This document shows positions 39,394 to 47,838 of a stretch of 64,000 nucleotides of DNA, in pieces. The DNA comes from Syntrophopropionicum propionicicum_A. GTDB taxonomy: Bacteria > Bacillota > Desulfotomaculia > Desulfotomaculales > Pelotomaculaceae. The DNA lies in NCBI RefSeq assembly GCF_048984525.1, contig NZ_JBMGJC010000002.1, forward strand, positions 209,608 through 273,607. Reading direction: 5' to 3'. The notes under the pieces are model-generated. The model saw only the letters and a list, made by a program, of their open reading frames with translations, made no database searches and was not told the DNA's origin. Made by a program: the position numbers and the translations under genes. The first letter of the stretch is position 1, and each line of letters starts with the position of its first letter.

Positions 39394-39753
39394 TTGTATG
39401 AAGAGTTGAGGCAGAGCCTGAGCTGCGTTGGGTGGAGGCCGCTGGAAATCAGAGACCAACTTTGCGTCTACAAGGAATATTCCGTGGACAGCAAATTGGG
39501 CGACAGAGTTCTGGTGGTTGTCGATCTTGAAGGTGCGTCGATACCGGTTTCAAACACAATCAATAAATTTGGTTGTGCGCTGGATATCGATGAATACATC
39601 GACAGTATTGGCACCTGCGGTTATGTCCCCATTGCTAACAGGTCTCAGTCAGAACTTTTGATTGATGACTTTAAGGAGCAGGGGTTATCCGAAGAACAGT
39701 ACCAAGAAATCCTCGTGGCGATGGAAATTATGAAAAGCATAATTCTTCAGTAA
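39394..39753 (+). CDS. Hypothetical protein, 119 residues
   Basis: TTG after AGGAGGAAAAA. Acidic; predicted alpha/beta with DRVLVVVDLEGA and a helical C-terminus. No known family. Precedes the leader with the second 13-nt Shine-Dalgarno. Confidence 0.5.
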   Translation: MYEELRQSLSCVGWRPLEIRDQLCVYKEYSVDSKLGDRVLVVVDLEGASIPVSNTINKFGCALDIDEYIDSIGTCGYVPIANRSQSELLIDDFKEQGLSEEQYQEILVAMEIMKSIILQ

Positions 39754-39769
39754 GAAAAACGGCTGTTAT

Positions 39770-39866
39770 GGCCCCAAACCTAAGGAGGTGATCCTGGGTG
39801 ATGGGGCCGGACGGCCCCTCACCCCACACTATGAAAAAATTCCATATTAAAAAGGGGGTGGCATAA
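39770..39866 (+). promoter_or_regulatory. Leader with 13-nt Shine-Dalgarno and coupled peptide
   Basis: AAGGAGGTGATCC (39782-39794) is fully complementary to the 16S 3' tail and lies in a GGCCCCA/TGGGGCC hairpin loop; a competing hairpin GGGTGA-GGGGCC/GGCCCC-TCACCC follows. GTG 39798 or ATG 39801 starts a 22-codon frame (MGPDGPSPHTM and on) whose TAA overlaps the ATG at 39866, so the methyltransferase gene is probably coupled to it. Confidence 0.6.
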
Positions 39867-40837
39867 TGTCAAGGTTTTATGCAACCCCGGCAAACCAGGC
39901 AATCTATGTGAGGAGACTCCTGCAATTCACAAAAGGCAAAAGGGTCAACATGTTTGATCCCTGCTGTGGAAAGGGGAACACCCTTAGGATGATTGCAAGC
40001 GTAGCCAAAGGCGATGCTGTTACTTACGGCATTGAAGTGGATTATGAAAGGGCTATGGAGGCTCGCAGGAAACTCAATCATTTGCTTTATTCGTACTACG
40101 AGGACACGCGCGTGACTCCAGCTTCAATGTCCTTCATGTGGCTTTGTCCCCCGTTTGGGAATGTGTATCAGGCAGAGCGGACAGAAGTTACTTTCCTGAG
40201 AGATTTGACGGAAGGCGCCTCTGGCAAGCTCATGCCGGGAGGTCTGCTAGGTTACTGTATCCAGTATGAGGTACTGAAGAAAGCAGCCTCTTTGCTGTCA
40301 ACAAGGTTCGAGAACATTCATGTATTCACTTTCGAAGGTCGCCCCGAAGATCAGATGCTGATCGTACTTGGCTACCGGGCTGCAAAGAAACCCGAAAACG
40401 CCACAGTCGAACGGGAAAGGCTATCGGAGATGGATTATGACAGCATCCCCTCAATCGCAAGTTGCAGGGATACTGCTTTTTATGTTCAGCCGGCTGACGA
40501 AGTTCACACATTCCAAGCAAATACACTGGAGACAGAGGAGGTTGCCAGCGCTATCGCCCAATCTCCACTGTGGGCAGTTGTTAAAAGAAACCTGCCCCAA
40601 AAGAGAGGCTTGCTGAAACAGCCGTTAACGCCTTTAAACCGTGCCCACACCGCAGTAACTATAGCTGCCGGTGCAGTGGGAGGGGTTCTCGGTTCCCATG
40701 TTCTTGTAGGGGCAACTGAGAGAGCCTCCCATACCGATGTCGTTCCGACTGAAGGCGGGGTAAAGCGCATAACGACTTTCCGAAGCCAATCAATTGTCCG
40801 TGTGTTTGATAAAAACGGAATCCACATTCTAAGTTAG
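39866..40837 (+). CDS. DUF6094-like N6-methyltransferase
   Basis: 323 residues. FDPCCGKGNTLRMIA (about 35) is the SAM-binding motif I, YGIEVDYERA motif II, and LCPPFGN (about 94) the catalytic motif IV with CPPF in place of NPPY. This combination matches the DUF6094 family found next to large SNF2-type helicases on plasmids and integrative elements, as here. The C-terminal region (about 240-280) has a Gly/Ala-rich, possibly membrane-associated stretch, AVTIAAGAVGGVLGSHVLVG. Confidence 0.75.
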   Translation: MSRFYATPANQAIYVRRLLQFTKGKRVNMFDPCCGKGNTLRMIASVAKGDAVTYGIEVDYERAMEARRKLNHLLYSYYEDTRVTPASMSFMWLCPPFGNVYQAERTEVTFLRDLTEGASGKLMPGGLLGYCIQYEVLKKAASLLSTRFENIHVFTFEGRPEDQMLIVLGYRAAKKPENATVERERLSEMDYDSIPSIASCRDTAFYVQPADEVHTFQANTLETEEVASAIAQSPLWAVVKRNLPQKRGLLKQPLTPLNRAHTAVTIAAGAVGGVLGSHVLVGATERASHTDVVPTEGGVKRITTFRSQSIVRVFDKNGIHILS

Positions 40838-40844
40838 GGGTGAG

Positions 40845-43829
40845 ATGATGTTAAAACTTGTCTACGATTCGGATGGCAAACGATACGAGTGCGCTCTCCA
40901 ATTTATGATTACAGACGATAGAAAAAATATATACGGAGCCAGTTTTGTGGGATTCCCCAGTGCCGCTTGGACAGTCAATTCAGCTATGCGGCTTCATAAA
41001 CATGTCAAGCTATATTCGGACGAAACGACATGTTCGTATTACTATCCGTTTGCTGGCATGCACCAGGCTGAGAAGAAAGTGGGTAAATTGGTCCATGTTC
41101 TCTCCCTTCCTTATTCAGCCTTGCCGCCCAAAGCGGAGAAGTTGGAAAAGTACACGGGAGTGGCAGTGATTTTATCTTGGGACGGTGACTTAAAAAAGGC
41201 AATCGGCGAATACCTGGCTAAAACCTACAACCTCCCTTGGGAGTGGGTAATGGAATACCACAAGCTGTTTTATGTCCAAGAACTTCAAGTAGTCTCCGAT
41301 CCCGAACTGGGCGAACTCAACCTGAAAGCCGCCAGGGTTCAGGAGAACAAGGAGATGTGGCAGCTCCGCGCTGACAAAGTAGACTTGATTGTTAGTGATG
41401 CCCTGCGTCACGGAAGATTAAAACTGCCCAAGTCTGAATTAAAAGGTACTTACGAGGAAGGGCAAACCTTGCAGGCATACCTGCAGGCGAACGCCTCTGT
41501 CTTCGCCACGCAAGTGTCCCAGGTAAAGCCCTTATACAACCCGGCTACTGCTGATAAGTTGGACCGGGGCATTATTATGGACAGAATACCTTTTCCACTT
41601 CAGGCTCACGCAATACAAGCTATTGTAGAGTCTTTCAAGAAGCGGTCAGTCGTTTTTTTAAACGGCGAAATGGGTTGCGGTAAGTCGTTGATTTCAGTCG
41701 GGGTATCAAATGTTCTCCACCGCAGGAAAAACAAGCCTATGAGCGTTTTAATTGTAACTCCGGGCATGGTGATTCCAAAATGGTGTAATCTCGAAATTGG
41801 CTCAACGCTGCCGGATGCAAAGATAACCCGAATCAGCTCAAGGGAGGACGTTGAGAGATACGAAAAAAAGAAAGGCCCGATTGAGTTTCTATCCGCAGAA
41901 ACGTACCTTAACAAGGTTCAGAACGGATATAAGCCCGAAGGTCTTGAATTCGTACTTCTCGGCATTGATAGGGCTAAACTTGGCCCTTCTTCATGGTTTG
42001 GTTCGGTTCACTGGAAAAGGATAGCGGGGACGAAAACACAAAAAGGCTGGCACTGTCCGGACTGTGGTGTTTTACTGACCAAAGTCGAAGACAAAGAAAC
42101 TGTTCCTTATAAATGGGATGATTTTATCACCAGCCCGCCCGTTGAAACGTTTTTCGATATCAACGGGTATCCCCGCAAGGGTGCAGCTATTAAGTGGAAG
42201 CAACGCCCTCCGATTAAGAAATGCCCCGAATGCGAAGCTGTTCTCCGGCGGCCGGCAATTAAGTATCGCGGTGAAACCAATATGAAAAACCGCTGGTATC
42301 CAGCGTTAATCTTAAAGAGGCTGAGAAAGCACTTTGACCTGCTTATAGTTGACGAAGCTCATTACTGCAGGGCAGATGACAGCGGCAGAGGGTTTGCCTT
42401 CTCCGAGCTTGTTAAAGCCTCAAAGAAGACACTCTGTCTGACAGGAACATTGCTCAACGGCATGTCAACTTCAGTAAAAGAACTTCTCTGGAGGACTACC
42501 CCTAGAGAACTTATTGATATGGGCTTTGACAGCCGTACAGGTTCAATTAGATGGGCAAATAAATATGGAGTGGTTGAAAGAACCGAATACCCCAAGGAAG
42601 GCGAAGACGAAGGTGTAGTAACTAAGAAAAAAAGTCACCAGGCTGCAAAGCCGATAGAAAGGCCGGGTATATCGCCCGAGTTGGTGGCGGATCACCTGCT
42701 TCACCAAACAGTCTTTCTTGACCTGACAGACATGAACCTTCCACTGGTTAAGATGAACGAAGAACCTCTAATTGTCGATCTTGATGAAGCTCACCTTGAA
42801 AGGTATAAGAGTTTTCACAAGAGGTATCTGCACGCCGTTAAGAAATCCTTCTGCAAGGGGCGTCGTGGTGCTTACAGTGGTTTAATATCAACCCTGCTGG
42901 CTGCTTTAGACCGGCCGGACATTGATACGAAAGTCACGGTTGACGAGGAGGAAATAGTTCTGAAGGGCTTCGGTCCTGACTACTACAGCTCTAAAGAGAA
43001 GGAACTTGTAAGACAGGTCAGGTCTAATATTGAGAATGACCGTGGAGTAGTAGTTTACTGCTTCTACACAGACCGGTACAAAGTTCACCACCGCATCAGA
43101 GATGTCCTCAAAGCCCACGGCGTAGAGGACGTTGCTGTAATGGAGAGCAGTGTCTCTCAGGAAAAACGGGTTGAATGGCTCCAACAGCAGGTTGAAAAAG
43201 GCATAAAGGTGATCATCTGTAATATGAAACTGGTCATGTGCGGCCTTGATTTGCTGGACTACCCGACGATAATCTTCTACCAGCTTGATTACAACATTGA
43301 TAATGTTCGGCAATCAGGCAGGCGGAATTGGCGGATAGGGCAGATGCGGTACTGTGAAACTATTTACCTTGTAGCAAATGAAACCCAGCAGATGTCTCAG
43401 TTTAAAACCTGTCTGGAGAAAAGAGCCCATGCGCTTCTCGCAGAGGGGCGCCTTGATAAATCTGAACTGACAAAATATGTGCCAAGTAGGGGCAGGATGA
43501 CCCTGGCTTATGACCTTGCCCACTGTATTGCTGATGAAGACATCGGTGAAAGGTGGACGGAGTTAGCAAAGAAAGACATGGAAGAAATCGAGATGTACGA
43601 CGAGGAGGAATTCAAGGAAGTCCTCAAGGCGGCGCATGAACGCCTCGCCAACGAGACTCTCCGCTTATGCGGCATGGAAGAAGAAGAAATTGAAACGATT
43701 GATGTGCCGGCAGTTGTCAGGCCGTCTTTCGGTGACATTTCACTGCTCCCCCCAAAACGTACAGGCAGAAAGAAAAAACTGCCTGACGGCTTCGAACAGA
43801 TGACCTTGGTTTTCGAGGAAGCTGTTTAA
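40845..43829 (+). CDS. SNF2/DEAH-type helicase with zinc-finger insertion
   Basis: 994 residues. Walker A NGEMGCGKS (about 272), DEAH in LLIVDEAHYCRA (about 502), SAT-like LTGTLLNG, and motif VI QSGRRNWRIGQ (about 822) define a superfamily 2 helicase. An insert at about 400-465 holds CPDCG and CPEC, a zinc ribbon. Neighbour to the DUF6094 methyltransferase 8 bp upstream; the pair recurs on plasmids. Likely DNA translocase in replication or defence against foreign DNA; role inferred. Confidence 0.8.
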   Translation: MMLKLVYDSDGKRYECALQFMITDDRKNIYGASFVGFPSAAWTVNSAMRLHKHVKLYSDETTCSYYYPFAGMHQAEKKVGKLVHVLSLPYSALPPKAEKLEKYTGVAVILSWDGDLKKAIGEYLAKTYNLPWEWVMEYHKLFYVQELQVVSDPELGELNLKAARVQENKEMWQLRADKVDLIVSDALRHGRLKLPKSELKGTYEEGQTLQAYLQANASVFATQVSQVKPLYNPATADKLDRGIIMDRIPFPLQAHAIQAIVESFKKRSVVFLNGEMGCGKSLISVGVSNVLHRRKNKPMSVLIVTPGMVIPKWCNLEIGSTLPDAKITRISSREDVERYEKKKGPIEFLSAETYLNKVQNGYKPEGLEFVLLGIDRAKLGPSSWFGSVHWKRIAGTKTQKGWHCPDCGVLLTKVEDKETVPYKWDDFITSPPVETFFDINGYPRKGAAIKWKQRPPIKKCPECEAVLRRPAIKYRGETNMKNRWYPALILKRLRKHFDLLIVDEAHYCRADDSGRGFAFSELVKASKKTLCLTGTLLNGMSTSVKELLWRTTPRELIDMGFDSRTGSIRWANKYGVVERTEYPKEGEDEGVVTKKKSHQAAKPIERPGISPELVADHLLHQTVFLDLTDMNLPLVKMNEEPLIVDLDEAHLERYKSFHKRYLHAVKKSFCKGRRGAYSGLISTLLAALDRPDIDTKVTVDEEEIVLKGFGPDYYSSKEKELVRQVRSNIENDRGVVVYCFYTDRYKVHHRIRDVLKAHGVEDVAVMESSVSQEKRVEWLQQQVEKGIKVIICNMKLVMCGLDLLDYPTIIFYQLDYNIDNVRQSGRRNWRIGQMRYCETIYLVANETQQMSQFKTCLEKRAHALLAEGRLDKSELTKYVPSRGRMTLAYDLAHCIADEDIGERWTELAKKDMEEIEMYDEEEFKEVLKAAHERLANETLRLCGMEEEEIETIDVPAVVRPSFGDISLLPPKRTGRKKKLPDGFEQMTLVFEEAV

Positions 43830-43910
43830 ATTAAAAACTAAAAGGGCCGCTGGCCTGAACCTAAATAACCGAAAGGGGGAAAGGGGCAGGTTAAGCCTGC
43901 CCCCTATACT

Positions 43911-44999
43911 ATGAAAATAATTGTAAATAAAAACGATTTTGTGGGAGCTTTAAAAAGCGTGTCAAGGGCCGTATCAACGAAACTGCCGCTGCCGATATTA
44001 ACTGGGATTAAGATTTGTGCGGACAAAGACCTCGTTTTAACAGGCACAGACCTTGAATTAGGGATCGCCTGTTCAATCGAGGCTGATGTGAAAGAGACTG
44101 GCACTTTAATACTGCCGGCAAAAAGCCTCGTGGAATTCATCGATAAGATGCCTCCAGGTCCAGTGATATTGGAGTCAGACGGAAACAATGCCGTTATCAA
44201 ATACTGCAAGTCGGAAGCCAGGATTAACGGCTACTCCCCGGAAGAATACCCCGAACCGCCTGATGTAAAAGCAAAAGCTAACTTTTGCACAACGGCTGAT
44301 GTCCTGAGAGACACAATTGGGAGAGTTGTTTATGCTGCATCAATTGATTCTCCTAATCAGGCAATGAGGGGTGTCTTCTTTGAGGTTGACTTCGGAGAGT
44401 TGACGCTTGTTGCGACTGACGGCTACCGGCTGGCGGTTGCAAATGCTGAACTTGACAGTGCATCCGGTGACGCCAGTATCATAGTACCTAAAAGAGCGAT
44501 GGAAGAAATAATGAAGCTCTTAAAGGGGAAAGAGAAAATCACCATAAACGCCGGAGAGCAGCTTATTGAAATCAACTTCGGAAACCTGACAATGACATCA
44601 ACTTTGCTCACTGGTCCCTATCCCGACTACAAGAGAGTTATTCCCTCAGATACAGTTTCAAAAATATCCGTTGAAGCCCAGGCGATGAAGGAATCCGTTG
44701 ACCGCGTGTCTTTGCTTTGTGCCGACGTTCAAAAGCCGGTAATAAATATAAAGGCGGCAGGCGAAGCCCTCGTCGTCTCAGGCAGAAGCGAAACTGGTGC
44801 TGTTCGGGAAGATGTGGACCTTGTCACTGTTGGCGACATGGAATTCAACGTCAATGCAAGGTTTTTAAACGACGCTGTTAAGTCCATGATGACAAAAGAG
44901 GTTGTGTTTGAATATATAGACACCCTCAAACCTGTACTTGTAAAGCCATCAGAAGGTAAAGGGCTTGCAATTGTTCTTCCTGTCAGGATGGCCGGTTAG
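43911..44999 (+). CDS. dnaN: DNA polymerase III beta clamp
   Basis: 362 residues. MKIIVNKNDFVGALKSVSRAVSTKLPLPILTGI, LVEFIDKMPPG and the final VLPVRM(A) match the sliding clamp, three repeated domains. The clamp tethers polymerase to DNA. The element carries its own clamp but no polymerase in this window. A GC hairpin GGGGCAG/CTGCCCC lies upstream. Confidence 0.9.
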   Translation: MKIIVNKNDFVGALKSVSRAVSTKLPLPILTGIKICADKDLVLTGTDLELGIACSIEADVKETGTLILPAKSLVEFIDKMPPGPVILESDGNNAVIKYCKSEARINGYSPEEYPEPPDVKAKANFCTTADVLRDTIGRVVYAASIDSPNQAMRGVFFEVDFGELTLVATDGYRLAVANAELDSASGDASIIVPKRAMEEIMKLLKGKEKITINAGEQLIEINFGNLTMTSTLLTGPYPDYKRVIPSDTVSKISVEAQAMKESVDRVSLLCADVQKPVINIKAAGEALVVSGRSETGAVREDVDLVTVGDMEFNVNARFLNDAVKSMMTKEVVFEYIDTLKPVLVKPSEGKGLAIVLPVRMAG

Positions 45000-45011
45000 G
45001 AGGTATATATA

Positions 45012-45113
45012 ATGAAGAAAACCGAAAAACCCGATACCAAGAAAACTCCTTGCAAAGGCACCTGCTCATGCAAAGGAGATTGCGGTAAAGAGTGCGGTTG
45101 CATAAAGCAATAA
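45012..45113 (+). CDS. Metallothionein-like Cys-rich peptide
   Basis: 33 residues, ATG after AGGAGGTATATATA. Six Cys in CKGTCSCKGDCGKECGC, with C-x-C pairs, and many Lys. Pattern resembles metallothionein-type metal binding. No homologue named. A hairpin AAGGGGTGG/CCACCCCTT follows. Confidence 0.55.
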   Translation: MKKTEKPDTKKTPCKGTCSCKGDCGKECGCIKQ

Positions 45114-45116
45114 AGC

Positions 45117-45145
45117 AAAAGGGGTGGTTAATAGCCACCCCTTAA
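45117..45145 (+). terminator. Hairpin after the Cys-rich peptide
   Basis: AAGGGGTGG-TTAATAG-CCACCCCTT, with only a weak T/A tail; possibly a partial terminator. Confidence 0.45.
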
Positions 45146-45169
45146 AAATCTTCCGAAAGGAGACTAAAA

Positions 45170-45343
45170 TTGAACGTTTGCTTAAAATGCAAAAAAAGCG
45201 GCAAGTGCAGCTCCCGAGAGGACTGCATTGTGAGAAACCCTGAGCCTGATCCCAAAGGCTTCAAAAATGAACACAAGGACACAAGATACATCGGCTCCAC
45301 ATATCCAAATCGGGGGTGGTTACTTAAGCCATGCAAATACTAA
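45170..45343 (+). CDS. Small Cys-rich protein before the RNR
   Basis: 57 residues from TTG after GAAAGGAGA. CLKCKKSGKCSSREDC suggests a zinc ribbon or knuckle. It overlaps the RNR start by 13 bp, so it may be co-translated with it. Function unknown. Confidence 0.55.
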   Translation: MNVCLKCKKSGKCSSREDCIVRNPEPDPKGFKNEHKDTRYIGSTYPNRGWLLKPCKY

Positions 45344-47499
45344 ATGAAAACGGCCAAAGGGTATTTAATGCCCGCTATGCCCTATTGGACCAAAACGGGA
45401 AAGTAATAGAAACCTTCGAACAGGCGGTACGCAGGATTGCTAAAGCTGCCGCGAGTATTGAGTCCGACATGAAAGGTTGGGAAAGCACATTTGCCAGTTG
45501 TATCGGAGAAATGCTTTTCGTGCCTTCAACGCCAATATGGGCGAATATCGGTAAACCTGATCGCCCATGGCAGCCTGCAGCTTGTTTTGTTTTGGCGGTT
45601 GAAGATTCTCTAGAGTCGATGTACCAGACCTTAAGCCAAACGGCTTTTGTGTTCAAATCCGGCGGTGGCGTAGGGTATAACTTCTCCCCAATAAGGCCAA
45701 AGGGCGAGATAGTTATGACAACCAAAGGCAAGGCGTCTGGGGTAGTTGAGTTAATCAAACTCTACGACGCTTCTTCTAATATGGTGATGCAGGGAGGCGT
45801 CAGGCGGGGCGCTAGCATAGGTATTCTCAATATCGATCACCCGGAAATAGAGAGTTTCATAGAGGCTAAAATGAATGGCGGGCTGGAAAACTTCAACCTA
45901 TCAGTTGGAATTACCGACGCTTTCATGGAAGCCCTTGAGAACGGCTCAAACTGGCAGTTAACCTTCAACGGGAAGGTCTTTAAGGAACTGCCGGCGCATG
46001 AAATCTGGGGAAAGATTATAAATGCTGCCCATGCCTGCGGAGATCCTGGTGTTGTGTTTATTGATACAATTCAAAAACACAACCCCGTACCAAGCAGGGT
46101 GATAAACGCCTGTAATCCTTGTGGCGAGATCCCCTTGAGCCCGGGCGAATCCTGCCTTCTGGCAAGTATGAACCTGGCTAAAATGATGGACGGTAGTGAG
46201 CTTAATAAGGGCTTTCTGGAAGAAGTAACGGCTGTTGCTGTTAGATTCTTAGATAACCTTATTGATATTGCCCAGTATCCCCTTGAATCAATAGCGGAGT
46301 CCACTAGGGCCACCCGTAAGATCGGTCTGAATTATACAGGTCTTCAGGATGCCCTGATTATGGCTGGGCTTCCCTATGACTCACCGAAAGGCAGAGAATT
46401 TGCGGCATTTATCACAAAAACCATGAGCGAAAAAGCCCATGCTGTTTCTGAGTCACTGGCTGAAGAAAAGGGCTGCTTCCCCGAATGGAAGAAAAGCACT
46501 TTCTATCCAGGGACAAAAAGACGCAACGCAACCTGCATAACCATGGCGCCAACCGGCTCCGTTACGACTTTGGCTGGCTGTGAAGGCTACGGCATCGAAC
46601 CTCTTTTTGCGGTTAGCTATAAAAAGAAAACCAATGTAGCTGGAGAATTCGATGTGTTTTCACCGTTGTTTTTAGAGGCTTGCAGAAAAGCAGGTGTTTC
46701 AGACAGCGTGTTGTCAGAAGTTGCAAAGAAAGGCTCCTGCCAAAATATCGAGGGTATACCTGATTCCATAGCCAGGCTGTTCAAAGGGGCACAGGAAATC
46801 GATCCCCAAGACCACATAAAAATGCAGGCAGCGGTACAGGCTTATGTCGATAATTCCGTGAGTAAGACAATAAATCTACCGAACAGCGCCACACCGGCAG
46901 ATATCGGCGTGTGCTACAGGACAGCCTATAACCTGGGCCTGAAGGGAATTACGATCTTTCGTGATGGTTCAAAAAAAGGAGCTGTGACTGTGGGCGAGCA
47001 AAAAGAAGAAGTAAAAGGAAAACTGCGTCGCGGCGACATCCTGCCGAGGCCGAGCAGCGCACAAGGAACCACACACAGGATTGATACTGGCTGCGGGAAG
47101 ATATACCTGACAATTAACTACTCTGACAGCGGTGAAATACTCGAAACGTTCATCACCACTGGTTCAGATGGCGGGTGCCTGGTTTACACTGAAGCCGCGT
47201 CGAGGCTGATCAGCCTTGCAATTCGCGGAGGTATCTCGCTGGATAAGATAATCGAGCAGTTAGAGGGGACACACTCCTGCCCGTCATTTATGATGGCAAA
47301 AGGGAAGGGTAAAAAGCTCTCCCCCGGAAAGTCCTGCGCGTCTGCTATCGCCAAAAAACTTTCAGAAGTAAAAGCTCAGATAAACGGGAAAAACAAAAAC
47401 CACACAGAGGAAGGCTTAAAATGCCCTGACTGCGGCGAAAACCTAATCAGAGCGGAAGGATGCCTTGTTTGCCATTGTGGTTATAGTAAATGTGGCTAG
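45331..47499 (+). CDS. nrdJ: Class II (B12-dependent) ribonucleotide reductase
   Basis: 722 residues. The catalytic core is visible: CFVLAVEDSLESMYQTL, GGGVGYNFSPIRPKG, MQGGVRRGASIGILNIDHP, CNPCGEIPL with the radical-site Cys, and ITMAPTGSVTTLAGC. The C-terminus ends in a Cys pair zinc ribbon (CPDCGENL and VCHCGYSKCG). The length and ribbon match NrdJ. It reduces ribonucleotides with adenosylcobalamin, without oxygen, which suits an anaerobic host. Last gene before module 7. Confidence 0.9.
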   Translation: MQILNENGQRVFNARYALLDQNGKVIETFEQAVRRIAKAAASIESDMKGWESTFASCIGEMLFVPSTPIWANIGKPDRPWQPAACFVLAVEDSLESMYQTLSQTAFVFKSGGGVGYNFSPIRPKGEIVMTTKGKASGVVELIKLYDASSNMVMQGGVRRGASIGILNIDHPEIESFIEAKMNGGLENFNLSVGITDAFMEALENGSNWQLTFNGKVFKELPAHEIWGKIINAAHACGDPGVVFIDTIQKHNPVPSRVINACNPCGEIPLSPGESCLLASMNLAKMMDGSELNKGFLEEVTAVAVRFLDNLIDIAQYPLESIAESTRATRKIGLNYTGLQDALIMAGLPYDSPKGREFAAFITKTMSEKAHAVSESLAEEKGCFPEWKKSTFYPGTKRRNATCITMAPTGSVTTLAGCEGYGIEPLFAVSYKKKTNVAGEFDVFSPLFLEACRKAGVSDSVLSEVAKKGSCQNIEGIPDSIARLFKGAQEIDPQDHIKMQAAVQAYVDNSVSKTINLPNSATPADIGVCYRTAYNLGLKGITIFRDGSKKGAVTVGEQKEEVKGKLRRGDILPRPSSAQGTTHRIDTGCGKIYLTINYSDSGEILETFITTGSDGGCLVYTEAASRLISLAIRGGISLDKIIEQLEGTHSCPSFMMAKGKGKKLSPGKSCASAIAKKLSEVKAQINGKNKNHTEEGLKCPDCGENLIRAEGCLVCHCGYSKCG

Positions 47500-47501
47500 G
47501 G

Positions 47502-47582
47502 CGGGCTATTAAGCCCGCTTGCCCGGCAGAGGCCGCCACCTTCCCGTGGTGCCGGGTGAACACTTTATGTGGCCAAGGCGGC
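47502..47582 (+). ncRNA. HDV-like ribozyme, copy 7, with 5' hairpin
   Basis: Predicted cleavage before G47521. P1: GCCCGGC 47521-47527 with GCCGGGT 47551-47557. P2: GCCGC 47532-47536 with GCGGC 47578-47582. P3: ACC/GGT around TTCCCGT. The P1.1 pair is changed on both sides: loop CC becomes TC and GG becomes GA (47558-47559), a compensatory change. P4: CAC/GTG. J4/2 GCCAAG. Hairpin GCGGGC-TATTAA-GCCCGC upstream. Confidence 0.85.
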
Positions 47583-47629
47583 ATGATTAAACTTATTCTA
47601 AAATTAATTTTTAAAAACCCAGTATCGGA

Positions 47630-47650
47630 TTTGCTGACATGATTGGCAAA
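47630..47650 (+). promoter_or_regulatory. CATGATT loop hairpin, module 7
   Basis: TTTGC/GCAAA closing TGACATGATTG; preceded by AAAACCCAG. Confidence 0.65.
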
Positions 47651-47712
47651 ACCCCAAAATTAAAAAACTGCCTTTTGCATATCAATTATAAAAGGCAACT
47701 AATCCCAATTTC

Positions 47713-47734
47713 GAGACCATCTATGGTCTCTTTT
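47713..47734 (+). terminator. Terminator, module 7
   Basis: GAGACCAT-CT-ATGGTCTC followed by TTTTAATTTT. About 105 bp upstream of the next small gene. Confidence 0.7.
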
Positions 47735-47838
47735 AATTTTCTAAACCTAATGGTTTTACCCCATTCAATGAGGCTTTGGTCTCTTGAGATAAACTTTGGG
47801 CTATCTCATTCGAACCTCCAGAGAAAGGAGGTGATGCT

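Noticed and set aside
2426..47650. CATGATT hairpins as promoters (TTGACA-like -35 within some copies)
   Set aside because: No -10 box at consistent spacing, and the conserved part follows RNA pairing (loop fixed, stems variable) rather than promoter spacing.
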